DNA of 64,000 bases from Sinonovacula constricta (GCA_007844125.1 CM017556.1:78554544-78618543); one strand, 5' to 3'; positions 1 through 8,985 are shown, counted from the stretch's first letter. Notes: generated by a model from the letters alone, not told the origin. Program-made: numbers and translations.

Positions 1-782
1 GTATCCCTATGGGAACCAACTGTGCACCATTAATTGCAGATTTGTTTATATACGGCTTTGAACGTGATTTCATGTTAACTTTATCCCCTTCAAACCAAAG
101 CCACATTATAGAGGCTTTCAATTTAACGTCACGCTATCTTGACGATATTCTAACTATAGATAATCCTTTCTTTTCTCAAATGATCCATCTGATTTACCCT
201 CCAGAACTTACCCTTAATAAAGCAAATAACTGACATTTAAATGCAGCATTTCTAGACATTGAGATCAATATTTCCAATGACAACGTCTCTACTAAAGTCT
301 ATGACAATAGAGATGATTTCAACTTTAGTATTGTGAATTATCCATACCTTGATGGTGATTCACCTCGTGCTACCTCCTATGGTATTTACATATCACAACT
401 TACAAGGTTTGCACGAGTTGGTACTAAAGTAGAAGATTTCAATGCTAGAAACCTGTTTATTCCTTCTAAACTGTTACAGCAAGGCTTTCGTTTTCATAAA
501 TTAAGAAAGGCGTTTTCAAAATTCTTCCACCGCAATGATTTTATTGCTTCTAAGTATAATATCAGTATGAAAACACTTATGCAGAAAGGCATAAGCCATC
601 CTGCATTTTATGGAAATGTTTTATACAAGTTAAAGAAGATCAAGGGTCTCAATAACTTTTCTGACCACTTTACAAAACTTATCAGAAAATGTATTGCAGA
701 CGGTTACAACCCGGGAATACTTCGATGTACTGCATTGCTTGCAATTGACCCTTTTACAGTCAAGAACTTGCATTGCTTTTAA
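1..782 (+). CDS. PLE reverse transcriptase, C-terminal part, with one in-frame TGA
   Basis: The frame is open from the left edge and ends at TAA 780-782. It starts with the motif IPMGTNCAPL, typical of Penelope-like RTs, and carries the catalytic RYLDD box at 132-146. After LNKANN there is a single in-frame TGA (231-233). The same frame then continues without a break through FLDIEI, DNRDDFNFSIVNYPYLDGD, ISQLTRFARV and the C-terminal HPAFYGNVLYKLKKI and FTVKNLHCF. Downstream of the TGA the frame is open for 182 more codons. The product copies element RNA into DNA at the target site. The TGA is either a nonsense mutation (TCA to TGA would give Ser) or a selenocysteine codon; see the hairpin at 811-870. 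No frameshift is visible, so the coding part looks young. Confidence 0.75.
231..233 (+). other. In-frame TGA, candidate selenocysteine codon
   Basis: This is the only stop in the 782-base open frame. It lies between LNKANN and HLNAAFLDIEI, at a position where I would expect a small polar residue in related elements. It is 584 nt upstream of a SECIS-like hairpin. A plain nonsense mutation is the alternative. Confidence 0.45.
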
Positions 783-810
783 ATTACACGATGACCGGAC
801 AGGTCGTTGA

Positions 811-870
811 GCCTATATGAAAACAGTGACTTAAAGCCATAATTGGACAGTCACTGTTGGATTTCTTGTC
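811..870 (+). promoter_or_regulatory. SECIS-like hairpin in PLE 3' UTR (copy A)
   Basis: Starting 29 nt after the TAA stop, the sequence has ATGA (817-820), then AACAGTGACT (822-831) pairing with AGTCACTGTT (849-858), then GGAT (859-862). These give the non-Watson-Crick quartet of a SECIS: U.U, G.A, A.G and A.G. An unpaired AA (833-834) starts 12 nt after the ATGA. It is followed by a small CCA/TGG stem with loop TAAT, which resembles a type II SECIS. The hairpin is conserved in copy B. The call comes from folding by eye. Confidence 0.55.
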
Positions 871-1390
871 TCTTCATCTCTCCAGTCGTGCCCTATATAG
901 GTGGGACAACTTGAGCAGTCTCCATGCCCTTTACGTGAGATTGCACAGTAGGTATAACATCGGGATTTTTTTAATCTTTATGATATATAATATGTCAACT
1001 GCGGATAAATCCTCGGCGTTTATAATATTTTTTTTAAACGATTAACTCTAAACAATACTACGTTTTATTTTGTTGATTTTCTAAAATTCTATTGTTTCTT
1101 CCATATTGTTTACATTTCACTTTTGACACTTTTGGCATATGACGTCATGGCATTTATGACGTCATTATATGGTTCTTATAATATATCAGCGCTTGTACTG
1201 CTTTATTTTATTTTAAACTACTCTCTCATTTGGAATTGTTTGGTTGCCGAGGCTTTTATCTACTGTAAATACTGTACATATGTTCATTATATCTGTTTTA
1301 ACTCCCGATGCAGGTGCTTACTGTTAGTTGTGTCACTTTGACGGGATACTTTTATTTACACTGTTTGTTTGATAGATAAACCGTCAAGAA

Positions 1391-1473
1391 GTGCGAGGTT
1401 GGAGCGCTCCACAAACCAGGTTTAAGCACCCCAGTTGGCCCTTTTGCCGACTGACCGTTCCAAGGCGGTAACT
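1391..1473 (+). repeat. Conserved PLE tail core, copy A
   Basis: First of five occurrences of an ~80-bp core. It contains the palindrome GGAGCGCTCC (1401-1410), a hairpin AGTTGG (1433-1438) with CCGACT (1447-1452), and a second hairpin ACCG/CGGT around TTCCAAGG (1454-1469). The other copies are at 8768-8850 (+), 14642-14723 (-), 62090-62170 (-) and 62688-62759 (-). Read on the opposite strand it gives a short open frame (VTALERSVG), which I regard as a shadow. Confidence 0.75.
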
Positions 1474-1524
1474 GATGGTTTTTCTTTTTGTGTGTTATGT
1501 CTCGTCTCTGTGTTTTTTGTCACA

Positions 1525-1529
1525 TTTAC
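1525..1529. repeat. BEL target-site duplication, left copy (TTTAC)
   Basis: TTTAC directly precedes the left LTR and recurs directly after the right LTR at 8635-8639. A 5-bp duplication is usual for BEL/Pao. Removing the element rejoins the PLE tail as CACATTTACATTGTCTGCC, which matches the uninterrupted tail at 8893-8925. Confidence 0.85.
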
Positions 1530-2136
1530 TTTACACATCGTCGGGGATTGTACGAAATGAGAGATGTGTTGATAATTTATAATCTTTATTCTTTCCGCTA
1601 CCAAGATGACAGCGAAAACGTTAAACGATTTTCTGTAAATAAATATAACAAATACATTTAGAAATAAATCAACAATACAAATATTGATATGAAATACTGC
1701 GGATCGAGATACTTAAATATCGACGATACACCATAAATTAAACAAAATTTACATAACCAGTTCATACACTTATTCATATTAAATAATTCAAATAAATTAA
1801 TAAGCTATGAATGTAAATAATAACTAAACAGAACATACCATATATTAGTGTTTTCCCCTTTTTGTGTAAACGTGTAGTTCAAAATTTTAAATCAAAGCTC
1901 AGTTACTAATGTTTGTTTTGAATAATATGTGAAAATAAATTACGTCATCCGACGTCGCATTACGTCGCGCCAAAAACAACAACGTGACGTTTCGAACAAA
2001 AACAAAAGGAGAGAGACACGAAATGTTTAATAATGAAAACTTTAATTTAATATGTTCTAAGTAAAGAAACAAATAAATTATATTTACTAAAATAAATTAC
2101 TGAATTACTACATAAATTCGGAGGAAGAATTTAACA
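1530..2136 (-). repeat. BEL 3' LTR (left copy)
   Basis: 607 bp, matched along its length by 8036-8634. On the element strand it begins TGTTAAATTC and ends GTGTAAA. It holds an 8-bp stretch that the right LTR lacks (near 1733-1742). Confidence 0.92.
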
Positions 2137-2145
2137 CTCCCCTCC
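2137..2145 (-). promoter_or_regulatory. BEL polypurine tract
   Basis: Reads GGAGGGGAG on the - strand, directly before the 3' LTR. This is the expected place for the plus-strand DNA primer. Confidence 0.8.
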
Positions 2146-2242
2146 ATGAAATAACCACTATTTCATTAAGTATGTAGATAAAGCACAATAAACTTAACTA
2201 TGATATATGTCATACAATAATCATATTGTTCACATTTCGAGG

Positions 2243-3846
2243 TTATTCAGTATTTTCTAGCAAACATAATTTTGTTATAGGCTTGACGGAAACTGAACCC
2301 CGTGTCCTGACCACACAGCTACGTACATGACCAACCCTCCCCACATTGACCTTGACTACCCGACCTAAAGGCCACTGTCCCCTGGTGTTAATGTCGTCAG
2401 CTACCAGCACGAGATCTCCTTCCCGTATGTCTCTGGTTACGCGATGCCACTTCTGTCGGGCTTGAAGTGATGGTAAATACTCGCGAGTCCAACGTCTCCA
2501 AAATATATCCGCCATGTATTGGACCTGCCTCCACCATCGTTTCGCATACTGATCTTCTTTTCTAAACACCCCAGGCGGAACGCTTGGATTTGATCTCATC
2601 AAAAGAAGCATACTTGGACTCAAGGCTTGTGGGTCATTTGGATCATTGCTCACTTGAGTTATAGGCCTGTCATTCATTATTTTCTCTGTTTCTGTCATCA
2701 GGGTGACGAGTTGTTCGTCGTTTACCAATTGTTAGGTTGTGAGTGCTTTCAAAATCGCACGTGCCGACCTGATTAAGCGTTCCCATGCTCCACCGCGATG
2801 ACTTGAGTATGGCGGGTTGAACTTCCATTCAATTTCTCTTTGAGTCATGCATTTTCCAATATTTATTTGATTCCATTCTTGTAATGATCTGCGTAGTTCT
2901 CGATCGCCACCAACTAGATTAGTCCCATTATCACTGAATGGACTGCTCTGGTAGTCAGGCACGTGAAAATCACCCCGTATCGCTTAACAATAGAACGACC
3001 CTGCTTAACGTTCAATGGTCCAAAGTAGTCTATCCCAACGAATGTAAACGGTGGCCTATCGGGTGTCGTCTGCTCCTCCAGCAATGGCGCCATCTGTTGG
3101 GAAAGGAGCGGGCTGTTTTGCTTCTGACAAATCAAACAATGCCGTATCACCCTTTTCACCGTACTAGGCCCTTGTAATATCCAGTACTTCTCCCTCAACT
3201 TCGCCAGCACTTGTTGTGTTCCAATATGTCCATTTTCCTTGTGGTAATATTCAATAATAAGCTTGGTCACGTGACTTCTGCTAGCAAGAATAATTGGGTA
3301 GTTGTCTTCTCTCAGAATAAGCTGCCTACCCCCCACGCGTACTAGTTCGTGGTTTATTACTGGATTCAAAGACACTAACTTGCTATCTTTCTTCACAGGC
3401 TCACCTTTCTTCAAAGCACGAAGTTCTTCTGGGAAATATAAAATTTGTTCATATTCTAATATGGCAATTGTGGCATTCCGTAGTTCACTTACCGATATCT
3501 CGCCTCGGTGCAAATCAACATAGTGTCCCAGGTAACGATTCCTGCAATACCGTTGAAACCGTATGAGCCAAGCACATGCACGCTGTAATTTATTCCAATC
3601 CGAGTATCTGCATATGATATTACTGAATGTGTTGTTTGTCACCACAGCTGTGACCATGACTTCTTTCTTCACTTCCGCGTCTTCGCTTGTAATTTCAGGT
3701 ATGGAAACACGTGAAAACCATTCCGTTGGAGTTTGGTAAAGAAAATCAGGTCCGTAGAGCCAAGTTGCATTTTTGCAGTGTCGTTTGGGTCCAGTCCCCT
3801 CGAAGCAATGTCGGCAGGATTCAAATCTGAGTCCACATGGTGCCAT
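2243..3846 (-). pseudogene. BEL pol: integrase region, broken
   Basis: This is the end of pol, in two frames. From 3846 down to 2914 come the connection region, the integrase zinc finger (HKENGH, then CLIC) and the first catalytic Asp in FVGIDYFGPL, ending at LTTRAVHS. The frame then changes. From about 2962 it resumes at SDNGTNLVG (second Asp), with [18 protein letters not shown] holding the catalytic Glu. The stretch normally lying between AVH and SDNGT, roughly 25-30 residues, is missing, so the core is internally deleted. An in-frame TAA (2732-2734) follows ALTT. The C-terminal tail (GDLVLVADD, RGQWPLGRVVKV, PITKLCLLE) is the BEL-type integrase C-terminal domain and reads to 2243. It would insert cDNA into the genome, but this copy must be inactive. 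Confidence 0.9.
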
Positions 3847-4094
3847 TGGTCTGGTGTCGAGTTGTCATGGATGACACTCAATCGGTTGCCCACAAACGTT
3901 TTGAATCTACGGGTTTTGTTCCGAATATACCCAAGCAGGATGGTAGAATCCGTCCAAAATATGGTTTCATCTACTTTCATGTCGAGCTTACAATCCAACA
4001 TAGCCTTGATGCGACAGGCTACGACCGCTCCAAATAGTTCCATGCGCGGAATGGATAATTGTTTCATCGGAGCTAGCCGAGCTTTTCCGATCAC
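3669..4094 (-). pseudogene. BEL pol: RNase H region, frameshifted
   Basis: Continues the polymerase frame after a shift near 4091-4094. It reads IGKARLAPMKQLSIPRMEL, then the RNase H segments FWTDSTILLGYI and LNPADIASRGL, which are typical of BEL/Pao. The true reading leaves this frame near 3780, where it changes to the frame of 2914-3846 (NATWLYGPDFL). The first RNase H Asp lies upstream, in [15 protein letters not shown] at the end of the RT segment. RNase H removes the RNA template during reverse transcription. Confidence 0.88.
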
Positions 4095-5157
4095 GAGACC
4101 TGGTCATTTTCATCAACAAATCGTAAGTATGCACACGCTCCATATCCACGTTCTGAGCCATCGCAGAAAACATGAAGCTGTACATATTTAATCTCTACAG
4201 GATCACGTGGGCGGAAGCAGCGTCTTATGGCGACGTCTTCAAGTCTGGGTAATTTTACAAGCCAATATTCCCATTCTTTACAGTATTTGGCAGGTATATC
4301 ATCGTCCCATCCTATATTCTCTTTACACAACTTCTGTATAATGGCTTTCCCTTTGAGCGTCACCGGGGCGACAAACCCAAGTGGATCAAAAATTGAACTG
4401 ACTATAGACAGCATTCCGCGTCTAGTGAGAGGCCTTTCAGCGATTTTCACCTTGAATGAAAATGTGTCGTCTTCAATGTTCCAGGTTACACCAAGTGCCC
4501 TGTTACACGGCAATACATCATCTGGTGCTAAATTTACCACTGATGGGGCTCTTGCATTTTCTGAAATTGTCGCCAGAACGGTTCTACTGTTGCTTATCCA
4601 TTTGGTAAGATGAAATCCGCCCCTTTTCAATAGTGATTGGAGATCTTCGACTAATTTTATAGCTTTCGGTTCACTTACAACGGATTTCAAACAGTCGTCA
4701 ACATAGAAGTTCCGTTTGACGGTTTCCACAACTTCATGATCGTATAGATGAGCGTGATCCTCGGAAGTCTTCTTAAGCGCAAATGCCGAGCAACTAGGAG
4801 ACGATGTCGCTACAAAGAGATGCACCTGCATGCAGTAAGTAGCCGGGCTGCTCGTCATGTCCCCATTATTCCACCATAGGAAACGAAGCACATTGCTGTC
4901 ACGTTCTGTCACGCGCACTTGGTGAAACATGGCTTCAAAATCAGCCATTACGGCAACGTTTTCTTGTCTAAATCTAGTTAGTACACCAAATAAACTATTT
5001 GTCAAATCCGGTCCTTGTAGCAGTTCTTTGATCAATGATGTGCCCTTATATTTCGCCGCACAATCAAAAACTACTCTCACTTTTCCTGGTTTGTTTTCGT
5101 TAACAACTGGGTGATGCGGAAGGTACCAAACTCGGTCATTAGTGTCCGTAATATTTA
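4091..5157 (-). pseudogene. BEL pol: reverse transcriptase, main part
   Basis: An open segment of 329 codons from 5080, extended upstream by [19 protein letters not shown] to about 5158. It shows the BEL/Pao RT series: [38 protein letters not shown] (first catalytic Asp), ATSSPSC, the active-site box [17 protein letters not shown], and [16 protein letters not shown]. It ends in the RNase H start [10 protein letters not shown]. The frame differs from the segment before (5155-5556) and after (3669-4094), so one base is lost or gained at each junction. Within the segment nothing is missing. Confidence 0.92.
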
Positions 5158-5556
5158 CCGGTTCGCATAACCTTTGTCTATATAGTCGGACATCGTCGCT
5201 GTGTACATCTTGTGAAGTTCCGGGTCACGTGACAATTTTCTTTTCAGATGTTCCAAGCGCACGTGCGCGAGTGGTAAATTATTAGGAAGAACCACGTTTT
5301 CATCTCTCCATGGAAGTCCCATAGTATAATGCCCATCAGATTTGTGAATTAATGTCGACTCCATAATGGTTAATGCTTTTTTGTCTTCTACCGACATGGC
5401 AACGTTCTGTGAATGAATGACGTCAGCAAAGTCTGTAGTCCACATTTTCTCTAGCTGCTCACGAAGCGCGACGTCATTAACTGTACGTGATGAACGTTGA
5501 CGGCCGTATTCGTGTCTCTTCCGGTAAAGTCGTTGATTGGACCACGTACCGCCCAT
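5155..5556 (-). pseudogene. BEL pol: RT N-terminal region, frameshifted
   Basis: Reads LREQLEKMWTTDFADVIH, MSVEDKKALTIMESTL, YTMGLPWRDENVVLPNN and [19 protein letters not shown], ending in GYANR and TAA 5155-5157. This is the conserved BEL stretch between protease and RT. A shift near 5480-5540 joins it to the protease frame and another at 5155-5158 joins it to the RT frame. Confidence 0.88.
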
Positions 5557-6137
5557 CCGAGACGTGTACGAACAGCATACGGCTGACCACTGTCCCCGGC
5601 ACGTACCTCCAACGGAACATGGGCGTCAGGTGAATCTGTCCCGATGAGAAGCATGACGTCACTAACATTGACGTCAAGAACGTCGATGTCTGAAAGGTGG
5701 GGTATCTTACGTACGTCTACTCTACTGGCAGTAGATCTAGTCGTGATTGGAAGCTTTCTCACAGTCCAAACTTTCTGAAGATGTACATCACCGTATCCAG
5801 AATCGGAGCGCACATGCAGATCAACTTCCCGTCCTGCAATTGTACTTCCGGTTGAGCTAACAGTGGCAATCTTGAACGTTATCGGGCGTCCAGATACACC
5901 TAACTTCTGCAGCAAGCGCTCGTCGCACAGGGACTTGTCCGCTCCGTCGTCGAGGAGGGCTTACGTCTGACAGGCACTTCCGTTTTCGCCAGTTACCGTT
6001 ACGGGTACAATACCTAAACACGTCCTTAAATAAGACCCCCTTGTAGCAGTACAATTTACTGAAGGTTGTGTGACTGTGTGGTCAGACCCAGGCTTCACCC
6101 AACTATGTAACAATGTATCATGCTTACCATTGCATTC
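5451..6137 (-). pseudogene. BEL pol: aspartic protease, with in-frame stops
   Basis: Same frame as gag, starting after the TAG at 6138-6140. It reads ECNGKHDTLLHSW (end of the gag-side cysteine/histidine region), CLGIVPVTVTGENGSACQT, a TAA at 5961-5963, then ALLDDGADKSLC, the protease active-site loop in the DDGA form. After that come LQKLGVSG, LIGTDSPDAHVPLEVR and PYAVRTRLGWAVRGP. The protease cuts the polyprotein. With the frame shifted soon after 5540, only a truncated product is possible here. Confidence 0.87.
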
Positions 6138-7961
6138 CTAAACTTTACGGAAAAACGGTTTCTTACAAGTATTTACCATATGTTTGCCCTTAAGACAATT
6201 GTAACAGAATTTGTACTTGTGTAACAATTTTCGTCTTTCAGCTAAACTTAACAAGTTAAACTGATTACAAGTTGACAAATCTGTACATGATCCTGAACAA
6301 CAATAACATTTGCGTTCAAATCTTGAGTTTTGTGAACCTGTTTTGGTAGCAAATGATGTAACCTTATCTTTGACATTGCTTTCAGATTTTGCACTAGAGT
6401 GCCTAGAAGTGTTATCTTTAACAAGATCTAAAGCATACATTGATGAAGCAATTTGAGACTTCTTGTTGATATACTTGACTAAATCGGAGAACCTAGGTTC
6501 TCTGCCTGCAACATTTATGTTGTGCGCTACGTCAACCCATTTAGTCCGTAAATGCATTGGGATACGTCTTACAATGCGCCTGAGGGTTTCTGAATTATCT
6601 ACATCAGAGACAAACCCTAACTGTGACAAAGTGATCTCACATTTTTGCATATCTAACGCAAGTCTAGAAAGCCCATTGCTGTCCGAAGATTTAATAGGCG
6701 GACCATACACTAATTTATCAATATAAGACCTTGCAATTACATGCGGCTTGCCATAACGAGACTGCAAAATTTCTCTTGCACGTGGGTAGCCTACATCAGA
6801 CTCTAATAACACACAATCCTCAATACAACTTTTGGCCTCGCCTTGACAATATTGAATAAGATAGCTTAACCTAAGCCTGTTGTCAAGTATCTTAGACTCA
6901 ATGTTTGTTTCGAAATTCTTAATAAATTTACAGTAATCAATGGCACTTCCGTTAAATGTTAATAACTCAGGCTTTGGTAAATTAAACCCTTTCTGAAGAG
7001 TAGAAGCCAACCTGTTATAAGCCGCGTCGATTCCACTTACGTCACTGGCCACCCTTCCGTCGACGCTTGAACGGGAACTCACCGCCATATCCTTGCTGTT
7101 TGCATCAGTACCTTTGGAGCCGTCACAAATCCGAAAACCGGAAGCTACACGTCCGCCATCTTGCCCACCGACGTTGCTGCTGACCCCATCTCTCGCGCCT
7201 CGGATGCACCCGATGTCGCCAGATCCCTTATTAACGTCTTCAAACGTTGGCGTTACCGGACACCTGGAAGATGCGACCGTCACTAAAGGAGCGATCGTTG
7301 TCGAATCATCGCGCTTATCGCCGGAAACGTCCTCGCGCGTGCGCAAAGCGGTAGCGCCGTAAGTTGGCTGGTCATGGTTGATTTCCAGGGATGCTTGTAT
7401 CTCTTCTTCTTCCTGCCACATTAATTCTTCAACTCTAGCCTGATCAATTTCGCTCTGTTGTTCGAGTATTTGCATTTTCTCTGCTAAGCAACGTTGCTCT
7501 TTTTCAAGCTGCTGTTTTGTTTTGAGCGTCTTCATTTTCTGTTCCGCAACAAGTCTCCTGGCTTTGGCGGAAAGCATCTGTGAACGTGACGATCGTGAAG
7601 TAGACGCATTTGACACGTGTGTGCGAACCGAAACACAATCTTCTTCCTGTGTAGTTGCCGATCGTTTCCAGTCATAGTAACGTTCATTGAATTCTGAAAA
7701 GTTCTTCACTTGGCTTGCAAAGCTTGATTCCAGCGATTTAACCTTTTCACTGTCTTCACACAAATCTACACAATGTAGATGGGCTGACTTGAAGTGTTCG
7801 TATTTTTCACACAATTTATTGTAGACTTCATCTGCTTTCTCGTTATTTTCTCTTAGTAACATCAGACGTTCAAGTTCATTGAAAATCTTTGTTAGCTGAC
7901 TCAGGTGAATAGTCTGCGACTTCATCGCAACGCAAAACCCTTCAGGCTGCTCCATATTCAC
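6138..7961 (-). CDS. gag: BEL gag (nucleocapsid-capsid) protein, intact frame
   Basis: 607 codons from ATG 7961 (MNMEQPEGF) to TAG 6138-6140. The start lies 75 bp inside the 5' LTR. The N-terminal ~220 residues are charged and probably coiled coil (MKTLKTKQQLEKEQRCLAEK). The middle (~100 residues) is Ser/Gly-rich. Residues ~320-490 are the DUF1759-type capsid-like domain (FNGSAIDYCKFIKNFETNI, LIQYCQGEAKSCIEDC). The C-terminus has a cysteine cluster CYCC and a CCHC knuckle CYNCLKGKHMVNTC. It would package element RNA in particles. This is the only BEL frame with no internal stop or shift. The protease frame continues in phase past the TAG. Confidence 0.92.
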   Translation of the reverse strand: MNMEQPEGFCVAMKSQTIHLSQLTKIFNELERLMLLRENNEKADEVYNKLCEKYEHFKSAHLHCVDLCEDSEKVKSLESSFASQVKNFSEFNERYYDWKRSATTQEEDCVSVRTHVSNASTSRSSRSQMLSAKARRLVAEQKMKTLKTKQQLEKEQRCLAEKMQILEQQSEIDQARVEELMWQEEEEIQASLEINHDQPTYGATALRTREDVSGDKRDDSTTIAPLVTVASSRCPVTPTFEDVNKGSGDIGCIRGARDGVSSNVGGQDGGRVASGFRICDGSKGTDANSKDMAVSSRSSVDGRVASDVSGIDAAYNRLASTLQKGFNLPKPELLTFNGSAIDYCKFIKNFETNIESKILDNRLRLSYLIQYCQGEAKSCIEDCVLLESDVGYPRAREILQSRYGKPHVIARSYIDKLVYGPPIKSSDSNGLSRLALDMQKCEITLSQLGFVSDVDNSETLRRIVRRIPMHLRTKWVDVAHNINVAGREPRFSDLVKYINKKSQIASSMYALDLVKDNTSRHSSAKSESNVKDKVTSFATKTGSQNSRFERKCYCCSGSCTDLSTCNQFNLLSLAERRKLLHKYKFCYNCLKGKHMVNTCKKPFFRKV

Positions 7962-8035
7962 TTTAGACGATCATCTAACGTATTACGTTCACGAGATAAG
8001 AATAACGACAAGGTCCATCAAAACTATATGAGAAT

Positions 8036-8634
8036 TTTACACGTCGTCGGGGATTGTACGAAATGAGAGATGCGTTGATAATTTATAATCTTTATTTTTT
8101 CCGCTACCAGGATGACAGCGAAAACGTTAAACAATTCTCTGTAAATAAATATAACAAATACATTTAGAAATAAATCAACAATACAAATATTGATATGAAA
8201 TACTGCGGATCGAGATACTTAAATATCGACGATACACCAACAAAATTTACATAACCAGTTCATACACTTATTCATATTAAATAATTCAAATAAATTAATA
8301 AGCTATGAATGTAGTTAATAATTAAACAGAACATACCATATATTAGTGTTTTCCCCTTTTTGTGTAAACGTGTAGTTTAAAATTTTAAATCAAAGCTCAG
8401 TTACTAATGTTTGTTTTGAATAATATGTGAAAATAAATTACGTCATCCGACGTCGCATTACGTCGCGCCAAAAACAACAACGTGACGTTTCGAACAAAAA
8501 CAAAAGTAGAGAGACACGAAATGTTTAATAATGAAAACTTTAATTTAATATGTTCTAAGTAAAGAAACAAATAAATTATATTTACTAAAATAAATTACTG
8601 AATTACTACATAAATTCTTAGGAAGAATTTAACA
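8036..8634 (-). repeat. BEL 5' LTR (right copy)
   Basis: 599 bp, ~98% identical by eye to 1530-2136. It starts TTTACACGTCG and ends GAATTTAACA on the + strand, followed by the target duplication TTTAC (8635-8639). It should hold the element promoter. TGACGT-like motifs occur near 8440-8490, but I see no clear TATA box. Confidence 0.92.
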
Positions 8635-8639
8635 TTTAC

Positions 8640-8660
8640 ATTGTCTGCCTTAGTCTGCAG
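8640..8660 (+). mobile_element. PLE copy A, last bases after the BEL insertion
   Basis: Continues the PLE tail broken at 1529 and ends TCTGCAG, where a partial repeat of the tail begins. Confidence 0.7.
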
Positions 8661-8985
8661 TCATTATATCTGTTTTAACTCCCGATGCAGGTGCTTACTG
8701 TTAGTTCTGTCACTTTGACGGGATATTTTTATTTACACTGTTTGTTTGATAGAAAAACCTTCAGGAAGTGCGAGGTTGGAGCGCTCCATAAACCAGGTTT
8801 AAGCACCCCAGTTGGCACTTTTGCCGACTGACCGTTCCAAGGCGGTAACTGGTGGTTTTTCTTTTTGTGTGTTATGTCTCGTCTCTGTGTTTTTGTCACA
8901 TTTACATTTACCTTGTCTGCCTTGGTCTGCAGGTAGATAAAATTTAAATATCTGTGAAAATTTTGATAGGACCTTTTCTTATTTA
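8661..8985 (+). mobile_element. Tandem partial PLE 3' end (copy A2)
   Basis: Repeats 1284-1529 and continues into the terminal part. It contains the tail core at 8768-8850 and ends near TATTTACCTAT (8979-8989), where similarity to copy B (14507-14530, opposite strand) also stops. A head-to-tail partial copy directly behind another is a known habit of Penelope-like elements. Confidence 0.75.

Larger units (their letters stand above)
1..1529 (+). mobile_element. Penelope-like element (Naiad-like), copy A, 3' part
   Basis: This is the 3' part of a retroelement entering from the left edge. It holds the reverse-transcriptase C-terminus (to 782) and a 3' untranslated tail with a SECIS-like hairpin (811-870) and a conserved hairpin core (1391-1473). 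The tail is interrupted at 1525-1529 by the BEL/Pao insertion and resumes at 8635-8660. The RT frame stops without a C-terminal GIY-YIG nuclease. That fits the Naiad type of Penelope-like element, whose nuclease is N-terminal and would lie outside the window. The family call rests on the RT motifs and this layout; I could not check the N-terminal domain. A second copy (B) lies at 14507-15680 on the other strand. Confidence 0.72.
1530..8634 (-). mobile_element. BEL/Pao LTR retrotransposon, nested in PLE tail
   Basis: A complete insertion of 7105 bp: LTR (607 bp), polypurine tract, pol, gag, LTR (599 bp), flanked by the 5-bp duplication TTTAC. Transcription would run on the - strand. By eye the LTRs differ by about 13 substitutions and one 8-bp indel (~2%), which suggests a fairly recent insertion. 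Gag is open (607 aa). Pol has at least four frame changes, in-frame stops at 6138-6140, 5961-5963 and 2732-2734, and a deletion in the integrase core. This copy therefore cannot make a full polyprotein without recoding or help. I see no tRNA primer site directly next to the 5' LTR; the first TGG lies about 16 nt inside. Confidence 0.93.

Noticed and set aside
791..810. GACC/GGTC hairpin as the SECIS
   Set aside because: The stem is far too short, without the AA loop. The hairpin at 811-870 fits much better.
857..1045. Small protein downstream of the PLE stop, similar in copy B (15155-15346)
   Set aside because: The similarity follows from nucleotide identity of two copies; the region begins within the SECIS-like hairpin and is UTR.
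1422..1604. Small protein containing VTALERSVG (also near 14447, 61974 and 62572)
   Set aside because: It is the antisense reading of the PLE tail core. The conservation is better explained by the hairpins on the other strand.
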